DNA of 64,000 nucleotides, taken from positions 66,483,591 to 66,547,590 of the forward strand of contig CM067298.1 of assembly GCA_034231615.1 (NCBI GenBank), given 5' to 3'. The notes beneath the pieces were generated by a model. The model was not told the DNA's origin, searched no databases, and saw only the letters and a program-made list of their open reading frames with translations. Positions 53,432-63,189 of the stretch are shown in pieces. The stretch is from Meghimatium bilineatum (Eukaryota; Mollusca; Gastropoda; Stylommatophora; Philomycidae). Position 1 is the first letter of the stretch, and every line of letters begins with the position of its first letter. The translations under genes and the position numbers were made by a program.

Positions 53432-54753
53432 GGTGCAAAGGGAACGCATTGCTCTAGGCAGACCCAGGGTTAGCAGATAACCAAGATCCCAAATGTACCT
53501 CCACGCGGTGCACCCTGGAAACAGAAACACAGCAGCTCGAGCTGATTCTGGCAAAATCATTTGGGGATCGTGTCCGAGAATGTGGAGGTAGCAGATGGAA
53601 AGAGATTTGACTGCACCAGAGACAGACAATATCTCCGACACCACCAACATCACCACATATAACGACACTGTCGACATACAGCGAAGCTAGTCAGTCCAGT
53701 CCGAACATTGGAGGGGCGGCCAATGTAATATGCACGTATAGGTAGATGCATGGCGAGAGACAAATAGATTTCATACCGAGTACAATGAAACAATGAAAGG
53801 GCAGAACAGAGCTAGAGGGCAGCGCGAACTGCAAAAAGAAAGTGAAAAGTCTCTAGGAAAGGTGAACTACAAGCTCCGTCAGCTTTAGATGAGCATCTAG
53901 TTACCTGTGTTCCTTGCAGACAGAGACCCAGACCTACCCATTGGCGGCTGGTAAAGCATGAAGACCTAATCCAACTCTAATGTCGAGCCTTCCTAAACCG
54001 GAAATATGCTCGCGAAGAGAAAGGGTTCTGTTCCCGATGGGCTTAGGCAAGAAAGGGACAACGATGGTAGTCCTGGTCCAACTCTACTGTCAAGGTTTCC
54101 TATACCGGAAGTACACTTGCAGAGAGAAAGGGTTCCGTACCCGATGGGCTCAGGCACAAAAGGGACAACGATTTAGCCCTGGCCCAACTCTACTGTCAGG
54201 TTTTCCTACACCGGAAATACACTTGAAGAGAGAAAGGGTTCAGTACCTGATGGGCTCAGGCGCTATTGGGACAAGGACGCTCAGCTCGAGAACGCCTTGC
54301 TCTCAAACGCGTGGTGTGAGACTCGAACTTGGACAAGGGGTACACAATGTCGGTGAATGGCACCTCGGCTAAGAGGGCGAAAGAGCCAGGGTCCAACTCC
54401 TCTGTTGAGTTCTTCCCCTTAAGGAACCAGGCTCACGGATGAGAAACGGTTCAGTACCCAATGGGCACAGCACATCCAATTACACGAGGCAAGTTCATAG
54501 ACAGTGGAACACCTCGTGAGAGTCAGACGAGAGCAAAAATCGTCTGGGCGAAGAGTCTCCACTACGCGTGCCTGGAGACAGATATAGAGGCTGTCACAGG
54601 CTAAGGGTAGCCCACCCGAATTGTCAAGGCATGCCGAAATCGGATGTGCTAGGCCTACAAGGCACATAACGGTGGCACAGCGTAATCACGCTCCCGGCGG
54701 AAATCGCACGGATATCCGTGATGGTTACAATGGAGCGAATGCAAAACAAACAA
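53432..54753 (+). mobile_element. GC-rich 1.3-kb retroposon with SINE-like 3' end
   Basis: ACTAATAGAGAGG at 53419-53431 and 54754-54766 (13 bp) bounds 1322 bp that is clearly richer in G+C than its surroundings. The 3' ~130 bp (CATGCCGAAATCGGATGTGC...GAGCGAATGCAAAACAAACAA) parallels the 3' part of SINE-1 (CATGCTGAAGTCGGATGTGT...GAGAACGAATGCAGAAG), including an A-rich tail. Internally four copies of a ~105-bp unit lie at 53967-54470. No reverse transcriptase or endonuclease was recognised, so it must be mobilised in trans. Its 5' ~130 bp has a reverse-orientation relative at 58440-58572. Confidence 0.75.
53967..54470 (+). repeat. ~105-bp tandem units in the GC-rich retroposon
   Basis: Units begin near 53967, 54076, 54180 and (partial, displaced) 54388. 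Each has CCAACTCTACTGTC, a CACCGGAAATACACTTG-like block, GAGAAAGGGTTC, CGATGGGCTCAGGC and GGGACAACGA. Divergence between units is about 10-20 % by eye. Confidence 0.88.
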
Positions 54754-54785
54754 ACTAATAGAGAGGTCTATATATATATATATAT

Positions 54786-54920
54786 ATATAGCATTGTTGG
54801 TACCTTTGTTGGTACAAAGCCACATTGTTCTGGACTTATTTCTGATTTTATTTTGTTTCTCACTCTCTTCATGATGATTCTGAGAAGTATTTTGGTTATT
54901 TGGCTTGCAATCTATTACCC
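54786..54920 (-). pseudogene. LINE F upstream remainder, beyond the GC-rich insertion
   Basis: Minus-strand frames give SQNHHEESEKQNKIRNKS in one frame and ITKILLRIIMKRVRNKIK and EQCGFVPTKVPTM in another. This is the block that precedes TLIERSIEV in RTE RT domains, so removing 53395-54785 rejoins the element. Confidence 0.78.
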
Positions 54921-56851
54921 CCTTCAAATAGCAGTGGGTCTGTATCAATCCCCAGGAATTACAAGAGATGAAGTACCGGTATTTGCTTTCTATGTGCTAT
55001 TTGGCAGGAGGGAAGAGAATTCTCTCCAGAGCCTACTTCAGAGTCTACTATTAAAAGATTCCAACTCTCAGTGTCATTAAAGGTTTTCAGAAAATTAGAG
55101 TATCAATGGAAATAATTAAATGAAAGTTATCAATAGTAAAAATAACGCACGATGATGAAATATAAGGACTGAAGACTTTTTTAACCATAACAATGCCTGC
55201 CATTGTATTTAGCTGCTAGTAGGTAATTTTGACTATTGGTAGCAATTTAACGTACCAATTTTCATTCATACTAACACTTTCTGTGTTACTACAGCCTCTA
55301 TAATTCCAGCTTATTGGGGTTATTCCAGACACTGAGATGATTTAAATCCGCATTGACAACAGCGCTCCTACTCTGAGGGGAATTATCTGTATATGTAGGT
55401 TTGTTCCACCATACTGTTTGCAGATATTCAATCATATTAAAGCATACAACCATTTGATGGTATCAATGCTGACCATTTGAACACACAGTCCATATGACAG
55501 CATTGTTTCAATATGGCCAAAAAATAGCACTACAAAAAAACCATTCACATGGAAATGAATTAGAAAAATGTGAGAACCTAAACCTTTACTGATGATAGTA
55601 GTCTACTAAGTGAAAGTCTTATCAACATGAGACTATGATGCATTATACAGCAGTCTATGTCCTTTGGCATTAAATGAAAGAATATATTACAAAAGCAATT
55701 TTTTCAATCGTCTTAAGCTGACTACTTTGTTAGAAAGCTATAACTTGGAAACCAATCAATTAAAATTTGAATATATTTTCTTGTGCACACATACCATTTT
55801 ATAATAGCAATCCTTGTTTATGTGAAAAAATGTCATTAGCTTCTTTATTTCAGTGCAAACAAAAATCTTAATAATCACTTTTAAAAGACTTGAACTACAG
55901 AACAGTTAATGCAAAAGCCTGATTGTTTAGATCCCCAGGAATTACAAGTGATTTTCACATACTTCCTATGTGCAGTGAGGTGATTTGTCAGAGCTTTCTT
56001 TCATGCTCAAGAGACTTCAACTTCACCTCAATGCAATGTCTATTTAAGAAGCTTTCTACTCGGAGGGGCTCTATGTTATGGGACAAGTTGGTATTATGCT
56101 TGAGGCACTCATTGTGCATCTTTTCCCAGAAAAAGCACTTCACAGCTGGCAAACTATTCCCAGTGTAGAAAGGCACCTCTATTGCCCACTGTGTCTCTAG
56201 GTCCCAAATCTAATCTTAATATGAGCCATGTTGGGCAATGGCAATAGTTGAAATGAGACATGGGTTGCTACGTCTTCGTAGATGAGGTCCATTTTTTACT
56301 GTAGTGTGATCAAACATATCTTTAGTCTGGAATTTAATATGTGCATTTCCCATGCACTTGTCTCATCCCTATGTGATGGCCTTACAATCCATTACAAAGC
56401 ATGTTCTGTTTTTTACTCTTTGCAATTGCGTTTATTACCCAAAGAAGTGGGTGAATTATGCCTATCTCGGATGACTAGCTTCGAGCCTGCAAACAATTCT
56501 TTAATAATAAAAATGACATTGCCCACTGTGTTCTTGGGTATTGAGCCCAATTTTCTCTGTACAAGCCATGTTGGGCAAAGGTGACTGTCGATGTAAACTT
56601 CAGTTGGTCTTTCTTTAAAGACAAGGACCTACTCCATGTCTATGTTGCCCAAAGTATCCTGAGTCTAACTCTCAACACTCCTTCTATCATGGAGTTTGAA
56701 CAATATTGTATTCCCTGACATTTATTTGAAGATTTTCCCTTGTTCAATGGGGAGCTGTATTGAAAGATCTCTTCCATAGTAGCATATGCTCAAGTTGGTG
56801 TGACCAATATCTGAACAATGGCTCCTACTTAGAATGGGGTCAGTTGTGGTA
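54921..56851. other. Intron with diverged internal repeats, unassigned
   Basis: CCCAGGAATTACAAG recurs at 54951 and 55933, each followed by CTATGTG. CCCACTGTGT...GAGCCATGTTGGGCAA at 56186-56238 resembles CCCACTGTGT...AAGCCATGTTGGGCAA at 56521-56578. The modules suggest an unrecognised repeat family. No coding exon is recognised. Confidence 0.45.
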
Positions 56852-56859
56852 ACCTGTTT

Positions 56860-57136
56860 CTTCTTCTTCTTCTTCTGTGTTCGTTCTCAAACTCCTGCAT
56901 AGCATGGGATGTAGTCCGGAGAACGGAATGCGTTGTGTCATGGTTTACATCATTGCTACGATATCTGCGCCTTTCGGCCTGACACATCCGACTTCAGCAA
57001 GGCTTTGGGTCACTGACCCTATATGGGATGGGACCTCCCATAACCTCCTTAGTCACCTTTTACGACATGTGTGGAAGGTAAACAGTGTTGCTATTCTTTG
57101 CTCCCCTTTTGGGCCCTGAAAACACACGGGGTTGTG
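56860..57136 (-). repeat. SINE-1, intact copy with target duplication
   Basis: ACCTGTTT at 56852-56859 and 57137-57144 bounds 277 bp beginning with (TTC)n on the plus strand and ending GAAAACACACGGGGTTGTG. Closely matches 11761-12041. Confidence 0.85.
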
Positions 57137-57770
57137 ACCTGTTTGATATTGGACACATAATTTTGTCTAACGTGTGTTCTCGACCATGAATAACACTACA
57201 ACGGCTGGTCTTGCGCTGCATAATTAGGACTTCGCTGTTACTTTAGCTTTTCTTATACACAAAATTGTCCTCTAGTTGCACTACCTTCTTCAGAGGTATT
57301 CAATGTGTATTCTAGGCATACATCTACCCATATCAGGACATTTACAGTGGCCATCCATCCAATGCATCTGCATTCCAGCTGTCCAAGCTGGAATGCCTTA
57401 TGGCAACAATGCCACTGGCTGTGTCTGCTGAGAGGTGACCACACCTGAGACTGGACAAACTTTTAGTTTTTTAAGAGATTGCAATAAACTAGTACTAGGC
57501 GTGTTCACTGACTCGCCCACTGTCATTTAAATTGCAATTAGAGCAGTCAAGGGAGAGAAGAGAGATCTTTCTATTGCAATCAGGGGACACAACCCAGAAA
57601 CTTCACAGCTAGACATCTCAAATGCCCTCTCTGCAACATTTTCACAACAGAAACATATAACATATACATATTAGATAGTAAGAAAATTAGTGTTCTGTGT
57701 ATGTGTAGCATGCATGCAGCGAACTTAATCTAACGGATATATATGTGGTACTTGGTGATGATGAGTTTCC
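57137..57770. other. Intron, no feature recognised
   Basis: Slightly less AT-rich near 57250-57440. No homology recognised. Confidence 0.4.
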
Positions 57771-58105
57771 AACCGCGATTGATAAATTACCGATGACAGA
57801 GATCTATCTACCTACATATCTATCTACCGTTCGTTACGTGAATGGTACACAAAGAATTCATATTCTTACACGATCTAGATATGGTCTCTTTACAATTCTT
57901 GTCATATCAAAACATATAACAATAGATCTATCTACAGATATATGATAAGTTATTTTTCATGGAAGGGAAATAGTTTATTTTGGACTGAATATTTTACAAC
58001 CGCGATTAATAAATTACCGATGACACAGACGGCGTTCGTTACATGAATGGTACACAAAGAATTCATATTCTTACACGATCTAGATATGATCTTTTTACAA
58101 TTCTT
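57771..58105. repeat. Direct repeat of ~110-130 bp
   Basis: AACCGCGATTNATAAATTACCGATGACA begins both 57771 and 57998. Both end in CACGATCTAGATATGNTCTNTTTACAATTCTT. The first copy carries an extra TATC-rich insert. The spacing suggests a duplicated block, perhaps terminal repeats of an unknown element. Confidence 0.9.
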
Positions 58106-58159
58106 TACTCTATGTAATCTGTACAAGATATTATACATATAATTTCCCTGATATATTCA

Positions 58160-58225
58160 TTTCACAATCTATCAAGCCTGGTGACTCCAGCAGCTTTCCT
58201 CAAGCATTTCATCTCATGTCACCAA
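58160..58225 (-). pseudogene. LINE D short fragment
   Basis: The reverse complement encodes EMKCLRKAAGVTRLDR, identical in order to LINE D at 6620-6680. Confidence 0.75.
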
Positions 58226-58439
58226 GCCTCAAGGAGGTTTATTTAATTCAAAGTTGGTAATAAATATGTCAGGTCTGTAACACCCATCCGGACTACAATA
58301 ACTCAAATGCCTCGTGTGTGTCCGAACTAAGAGTTCACATTTTGTTAAAGAATAACAGGTGTGTGACGGATATATTTTTGCAATAAATTATAATTCTATC
58401 TATAGCCTCATCATCAGCAAGCATGATCCGTAAAAGTGT

Positions 58440-58572
58440 TAGCTAGAATCACTGCATTAGCAGCAGTATGTCTGTTTCCATGGTGCACCACGAGGAGATA
58501 CTTTTATGATCTAGGTTATTTGCTAACCCTAGGAATAGCACAAGAGCAATGTGAAACCCTTTGCACCCATGC
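58440..58572 (-). repeat. 5' fragment of the GC-rich retroposon
   Basis: TAGAATCACTGCATTAGCAG, TGTTTCCATGGTGCACCACG, GATCTAGGTTATTTGCTAACCC and CCCTTTGCACCCAT match, in reverse, positions 53432-53560. So that segment exists independently of the SINE-like tail. Confidence 0.75.
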
Positions 58573-58857
58573 AATAGCCGATAAAATAAATCTTCACAGC
58601 AAACATTTCTGGCTGCTGATGCCCCCCCTCCCATTGGATATTTTGCTACTGTCTTCAATTTCCCTCAACGCCCACCCACCCCCCCTAATTTTTAACTCCA
58701 ATTTCACCCCATATCCAGTTTTTCAATGTCTTGTGGAATAAATAATTGATTGCATTATATGTCTTGATATTTTAATACAATTTCAATTTTCTCCTTGAAC
58801 TTTACTTTCATTACAATACAGGATTAACATAAAATAAAATTAACGAAACAGTAAATT
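58573..58857. other. Intron with C-rich tracts
   Basis: C-runs at about 58621-58690. Nothing else recognised. Confidence 0.4.
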
Positions 58858-59091
58858 TCAATTTCAGGAAACAATGCACAATTTGCAAAATGTTAATGGC
58901 ACTGTTTTTGCATTTATAATTTTCTGAATGTCTGGTCTTATTCTAGACAGGGCACAGTGGAGTTTTAATGTTAAGACAGAATTGACGTATTGTTTTTTAA
59001 TAGTTGGTGCTGAAAATTCCGACTCACATAAATATGTTGAGGAAATGGATACAATAATACTCATTGCAACATTGGCCACTTGAGGGTACAA
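58858..59091 (-). pseudogene. hAT transposase C-terminal dimerisation-domain fragment
   Basis: A 75-codon minus-strand frame reads SSTYLCESEFSAPTIKKQY, then LTLKLHCALSRIRPDIQKII. This is the conserved C-terminal block of hAT-family transposases (S-T-x-C-E-S-x-F-S and L-x-x-L-x-x-A-L). The catalytic part is absent. It is related in type to the relic at 12390 but not demonstrably the same element. Confidence 0.75.
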
Positions 59092-59109
59092 TAACAGATA
59101 ATGTATATA

Positions 59110-59485
59110 AAATATGGGACAGAAGAGGAAATAACAACTACCAAAAACTCATAGTTTACCGGCAGCAGTAATAGCACCACTTCTTTATGTTTGTGAAACA
59201 TGGACAGTATATGTCAGATACTCTAGAAAACTCAACCATTCAAATGCTGCCTTTTAAGATACTTATTCATTGGTGGGATAAAATACCAGGCAGTGAAGTG
59301 CCCTACTGATAAAATCTAAGTCTGTAAGCATACACACATTGTTGATGAAGGCACAGATGTGCTGGGCATCACTGATACTTAAAAATGGACACAAATTCAT
59401 GGGACAGTCTTGTAGAAGATGGATCCGATTGGCGTTGCAGAAACAAGAATGGTGCAACAGCTACAGAGAATCTGTTAGTGGCATT
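59110..59485 (+). pseudogene. LINE I 3' fragment, plus strand
   Basis: Plus frames show LLYVCETWTVYVRYSRKLNH, IHTLLMKAQMCWA and TNSWDSLVEDGSDWRC, parallel to VLLFAGETWIVYRHVRKL and WESLAQDRTAWR in the copies at 31440 and 48069. Highly degraded. Confidence 0.65.
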
Positions 59486-59487
59486 AT

Positions 59488-60067
59488 CAATCAATATCAA
59501 TATACCCGTAACCCTTCAGCGTTGTAGAGGTACCACATTGGATGCTTCAGCACACAGACTTCTCCAGCAAATTCTATCCTCAGCGATGCGGATGAGTGTG
59601 GAAATATCTTGTCGTGTCTATTCCTTGATGTTGTCTGTCCATGCCTTTATTTGCCCCCCTCTGCTTCTTTCCCTTTGACTGTTCCCTGCAGTATTGTTTT
59701 TGACAAGGAATCATGCCTGCATACCTGTCCAAACCATGCTAGTTTTCGTCGTTTCACTATTGAAAGTAATGGTACCTGAACACCTGCACACATCTCTACT
59801 TTATTTCTTACGAACACATTGGTCTTATGTTTCCTAAAGGATTCGTAGAATTCGTCTATAGCATTTGTACTCGAAAGCCTGTAATCTTATCTCCATGTCC
59901 GCAGTGAGTGTCCAATTCTCACAACCATACAGCACAACAGTCACAAGCGACTTATACAGTTTGACTTTCACTCCAACACTGATGTTGCTTTTCCAAATCA
60001 GTCAGCCTTGACGTTAAAGCCATGTCCAGCCTTATTTTTAGTTCTGCTTTGCATTTCCCATCGCTGC
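59488..60067 (-). pseudogene. LINE C 3' part, left of a nested inverted LINE C
   Basis: Minus-strand LINE C from the CGCTGCATATAC junction to the tail CGCTGAAGGGTTACGGGTAT and (TTGA)n. It continues at 60589 after the nested copy. Confidence 0.82.
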
Positions 60068-60073
60068 ATATAC

Positions 60074-60582
60074 AGTAGTGAAACTCAAACTGTATAAGTC
60101 GCTGGTGCTTTCTGATGTGCTGTGTGGTTGTGAGAGTTGGACACTCACTGTGGACATGGAGAGAAGATTACAGGCTTCCCAGTACAAATGCTACAGAAGA
60201 ATTCTATGAATTTCCTATAGGGAACATAAGACCAATATGTACATAAGAAATAAAGTAACGTAAGAAATAAAATAGAGATGTGTGCAGGTGTTCAGGAACC
60301 GTTACTTTCAATAGTGAAACAATGAAAACTAGCATGGTTCAGACATGTATGCAGGCACAATTCCTTGACAAAAACAATACTGCAGGGAAATGTCAAGGAT
60401 GGAAGAAGCAGAGGAGAGAAAATAAAAGCATGGACAGACAACATCAAGGAATGGACAGGACAAGATATTGCCACACTCATCCGCATCGCTGAGGATAGAA
60501 TTCGCTGGAGGATTCTGTGTGCTGAAACATCCAATGTAGTACCCCTACAATCCTGAAGGGTTACGGGTTTAGTGATTGATTG
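60074..60582 (+). pseudogene. LINE C 3' copy inserted in inverted orientation in LINE C
   Basis: ATATAC at 60068-60073 and 60583-60588 is the target duplication. The 509-bp plus-strand copy encodes CGCESWTLTVDMERRLQ-type sequence across a frameshift, GKCQGWKKQRRENKSMDR, and ends GGGTTACGGGTTTAGTGATTGATTG. Removal restores GCTGCATATACTGGATCC, as in the uninterrupted copy at 26300 (reverse). Confidence 0.88.
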
Positions 60583-60588
60583 ATATAC

Positions 60589-60950
60589 TGGATCCGAGGT
60601 ATTTGAAAGTATTCACCACCTATAGCTTATGTCCATTCATCATGATGTTAGTCTGGTTTTCTGTGTCTCTGCTGTTAAGCAAGATTTTGCTCTTATCTGT
60701 ATTGATTTCCATTCCATACTTGCTGGTAACTTTTTCCAATTTTTCTGTTAACTCTTTCAATGCTTGCTCTGACCAAGATATAAGAACAATATCATCAGCA
60801 AAATGTAAGTTGCAAATAGGGCGACTTCCGATCGATATAGACATGTTGTAATCATATAATGTCTCTTGTATGTGCTCTAAGTATATGTTGAAAAGTACTA
60901 GAGACATTATGCATCCTTGTCAAACTCCCACATTTGTTTTGAAGAGTGGA
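60589..60950 (-). pseudogene. LINE C RT part, right of the nested copy
   Basis: An open frame on the minus strand reads SLVLFNIYLEHIQETLYDYN, RPICNLHFADDIVLISWSEQ (catalytic FADD intact), LKELTEKLEKVTSKYGMEIN and HKL, continuing the LINE C order. Confidence 0.85.
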
Positions 60951-61271
60951 AGTTATAGTGGCATTACACCCAGCATTGAATATATCGAACAATAGGTGAC
61001 ATATGTTTGGGATTTTTGTGTGTAAATTTTTCATCTTCACCATTTTCTCACTTATAACACATGCACCAAGAAAACTTACATTATTACATTCAGTAACCAT
61101 TCATTTATTTCCATAAAAAACAATTATGCAAAAGTCTCCAAAAACAAAAATTTAATTGAGTTCTCCAAATGCCATCATAAATGACAAAGTCACAGAAAAA
61201 TACAGTGGAGCAGAAAATTACATAGTTTTTACATCAGCATGCAAAAAAAAATTAATAAATGAAATGCATAC
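60951..61271. other. Intron, AT-rich
   Basis: No feature recognised up to the donor of the 61272 exon. Confidence 0.4.
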
Positions 61272-61343
61272 CTTCAAAAGAGGCACTAGGGCCAATAGAT
61301 GAAAAGACTTCTCCACTCGCTTCACCAACAGGCTCATAATCAC
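61272..61343 (-). CDS. 72-nt acidic coding exon, probably shared by the isoforms
   Basis: The minus strand shows acceptor TTTAAATTTTAAATCAG, 72 nt and donor GTATGC. With one carried nucleotide the exon reads D-Y-E-P-V-G-E-A-S-G-E-V-F-S-S-I-G-P-S-A-S-F-E and leaves one nucleotide G. A second frame also stays open (hydrophobic/basic), but the acidic reading fits the phase of the downstream exons at 52080, 45031 and 32974. It is the most 5' exon of the unit that I can see, and the start codon and any N-terminal domain must lie beyond 64000. An acidic, Ser/Gly/Pro-rich linker is typical between an N-terminal interaction domain and a DNA-binding tail. The function is inferred only. Confidence 0.6.
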
Positions 61344-62199
61344 CTGATTTAAAATTTAAAAAATAGGATATTACTAAAATTTCAACCAAGAAAAAATGTT
61401 TGTTGACACAAATTCATAATGAAACATAATGATCTACTAATGAGTTTTCATTGTGTTACAAAGTGCATAACGTTTTTCTACTTCCTCTGGTAAAGATTTG
61501 TTTACTGAACATACTTCGAGAATGTCTGCATGAGAATAAATGCATAAAATCAATTTTCTATAGCAGTACAACCAATTTCAGCTAATATAGAAGAAGGTCA
61601 TACTGTATGTAATGGTTAACTTGTTTTTGTTTAAAGTTAGAATTGTCACTGCACTTTAGCCTATACTCATTTGTGCTCTTATATCTATCGTACGGAGGAA
61701 CATCTTGGTAGTAGTATTAAAACATTTGCATCAGCTAGAGTCTCAAGATGTAATGTCATATTGTAGTGTCTCCAGTGCACATTTCAGTATGAACATATTG
61801 AGTACTCTTTGTATTGTAAATCATTTGAGAGTAGGTACGTTAACTGTTAGTTTAGGGTGTGAGCAGTTTTTGTCTAATATTTCATGCATTCCACATATTG
61901 TATAGGTTATATAATCCGGAACGCCACTTTCAAATAGATTATATATTATTAGAAAGTAAAGAGGAATTGGTTTTTTTTAAATCAGTCCACATCAGGGTGA
62001 ACTCCTTCAAGTGGAGATGGGGCTTAGTCCAGCCAACAGAGGCTGGAAAATAAGATTGCTCAGGCCATCCCCTATATTGAGTAGAACCACAGTCCTGTCC
62101 AAGTAAACATAGGTACTGAAGTAAGAGATATCAGGCAGAGATGCACACCTTAAAACATGGTATCAGGGAACACACCTATATAGCATCTTCAAAACAGCA
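61344..62199. other. Intron, mostly AT-rich
   Basis: From about 61985 composition rises (CAGTCCACATCAGGGTGAAC...), perhaps 5' sequence of the LINE beginning near 62200. No exon recognised. Confidence 0.4.
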
Positions 62200-63185
62200 T
62201 TTTTTAAATCATCATGGTGCTCGCCCAGTGAAGCCCAGCAGTGCAGGATTCTGAACCTCGACAATCCATCCCCTCCCCCCAGCTACTGGAGGTCCCTCTG
62301 TCTACCTTGTGGAGCCAGGAGGCAGAAGAGGAAAGTGATTGGCCAACCAGACAGGATGACAACCACTTTAAACATCATGCACTGAAATGAAGAGGGGTTG
62401 CAACAACAACAAAACAGAATAAGAAAACACCTTGAACCAGAAAGAGATTAGTATTTGCTGCATACAGGAAATCCACCACAATAAAAAAATTAACTTCAAA
62501 ATATGAGGGTACCAATGTTTTACAGAGTTTACATGACAGATCAGAGGACAGGTCACAGAAACCAAAACACACAAGGAAAAGTCCTGAATACTAGATAATT
62601 CACATAAAGAACATCCTTGAACTCCACATACTAAACTTCTACTGCCCAAATGACATCCCATTAAACATGACCATTACATCCCCAACAAACGCTTCCTGGC
62701 AGTGGGAGACTAACAGCCACTCCCAAAGCAAAGGGTACACTAATTTAGACAGAAGGGGAGAAGAGAAAGAAAGTTGGCAAGATAACAACCACCTAATCCT
62801 CCTCAATAAAGCAAAATTTCAACAACTTTCTACTCAAGAAGATGGCATATCACCTCAACATCAGACCTGGCATTCTGCACCACAGAACTGACTGGAATAG
62901 GGGAAAGAACAATTGAAGAACTTGGTGGCAATGATCATCGCCCAGTGAATATAACAATAATTACAAGACAAAATAAGCCAAGATGGAACTACAAGAAAGC
63001 AACTTGCACATCTATAAACACAGAGAAAACCTACTCACAAGAGATACAAACTAACAGGCACAGGTATCAATTGTCAGGGAGTTTAATAAATGAATACTTA
63101 AGGCAGCTAAAGAGATAATACCAGGAGCAAAGAAGAATTATGTACTATATTAGACCAACACACTCCAAAAATTACAGGAAAAACT
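62200..63185 (+). pseudogene. LINE endonuclease domain, degraded
   Basis: Plus frames give NIMHWNEEGLQQQQNRIRKH, then YCPNDIPLNMTI, TNSHSQSKGYTNLDRRGEE, DNNHLILLNKAKFQQLST and, after a frameshift, DLAFCTTELTGIGERTIEEL, LGGNDHRPVNITI, PRWNYKKATC. This is the order of an AP-type endonuclease in RNase H-bearing LINEs: the NSHS block precedes, and the S/NDHRP block with the catalytic histidine closes. It is truncated at 63185 and abuts a LINE of opposite orientation. Confidence 0.8.
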
Positions 63186-63189
63186 TGCT

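Noticed and set aside
53980-54372. A 130-codon plus-strand frame in the GC-rich retroposon
   Set aside because: The repeats are ~105-bp units of unequal length, so the frame shifts between units; openness is explained by GC content.
54718-55080. A plus-strand 120-codon frame through (TA)n (YIYIYIYS)
   Set aside because: It runs through a microsatellite and antisense LINE F; not coding.
61272-61343. The alternative phase-0 reading of this exon (VIMSLLVKRVEKSF...)
   Set aside because: It would exit in phase 0 and could meet the finger exons directly, but it makes the microexon pointless and does not fit the 52080 or 45031 exons; the acidic reading fits all.
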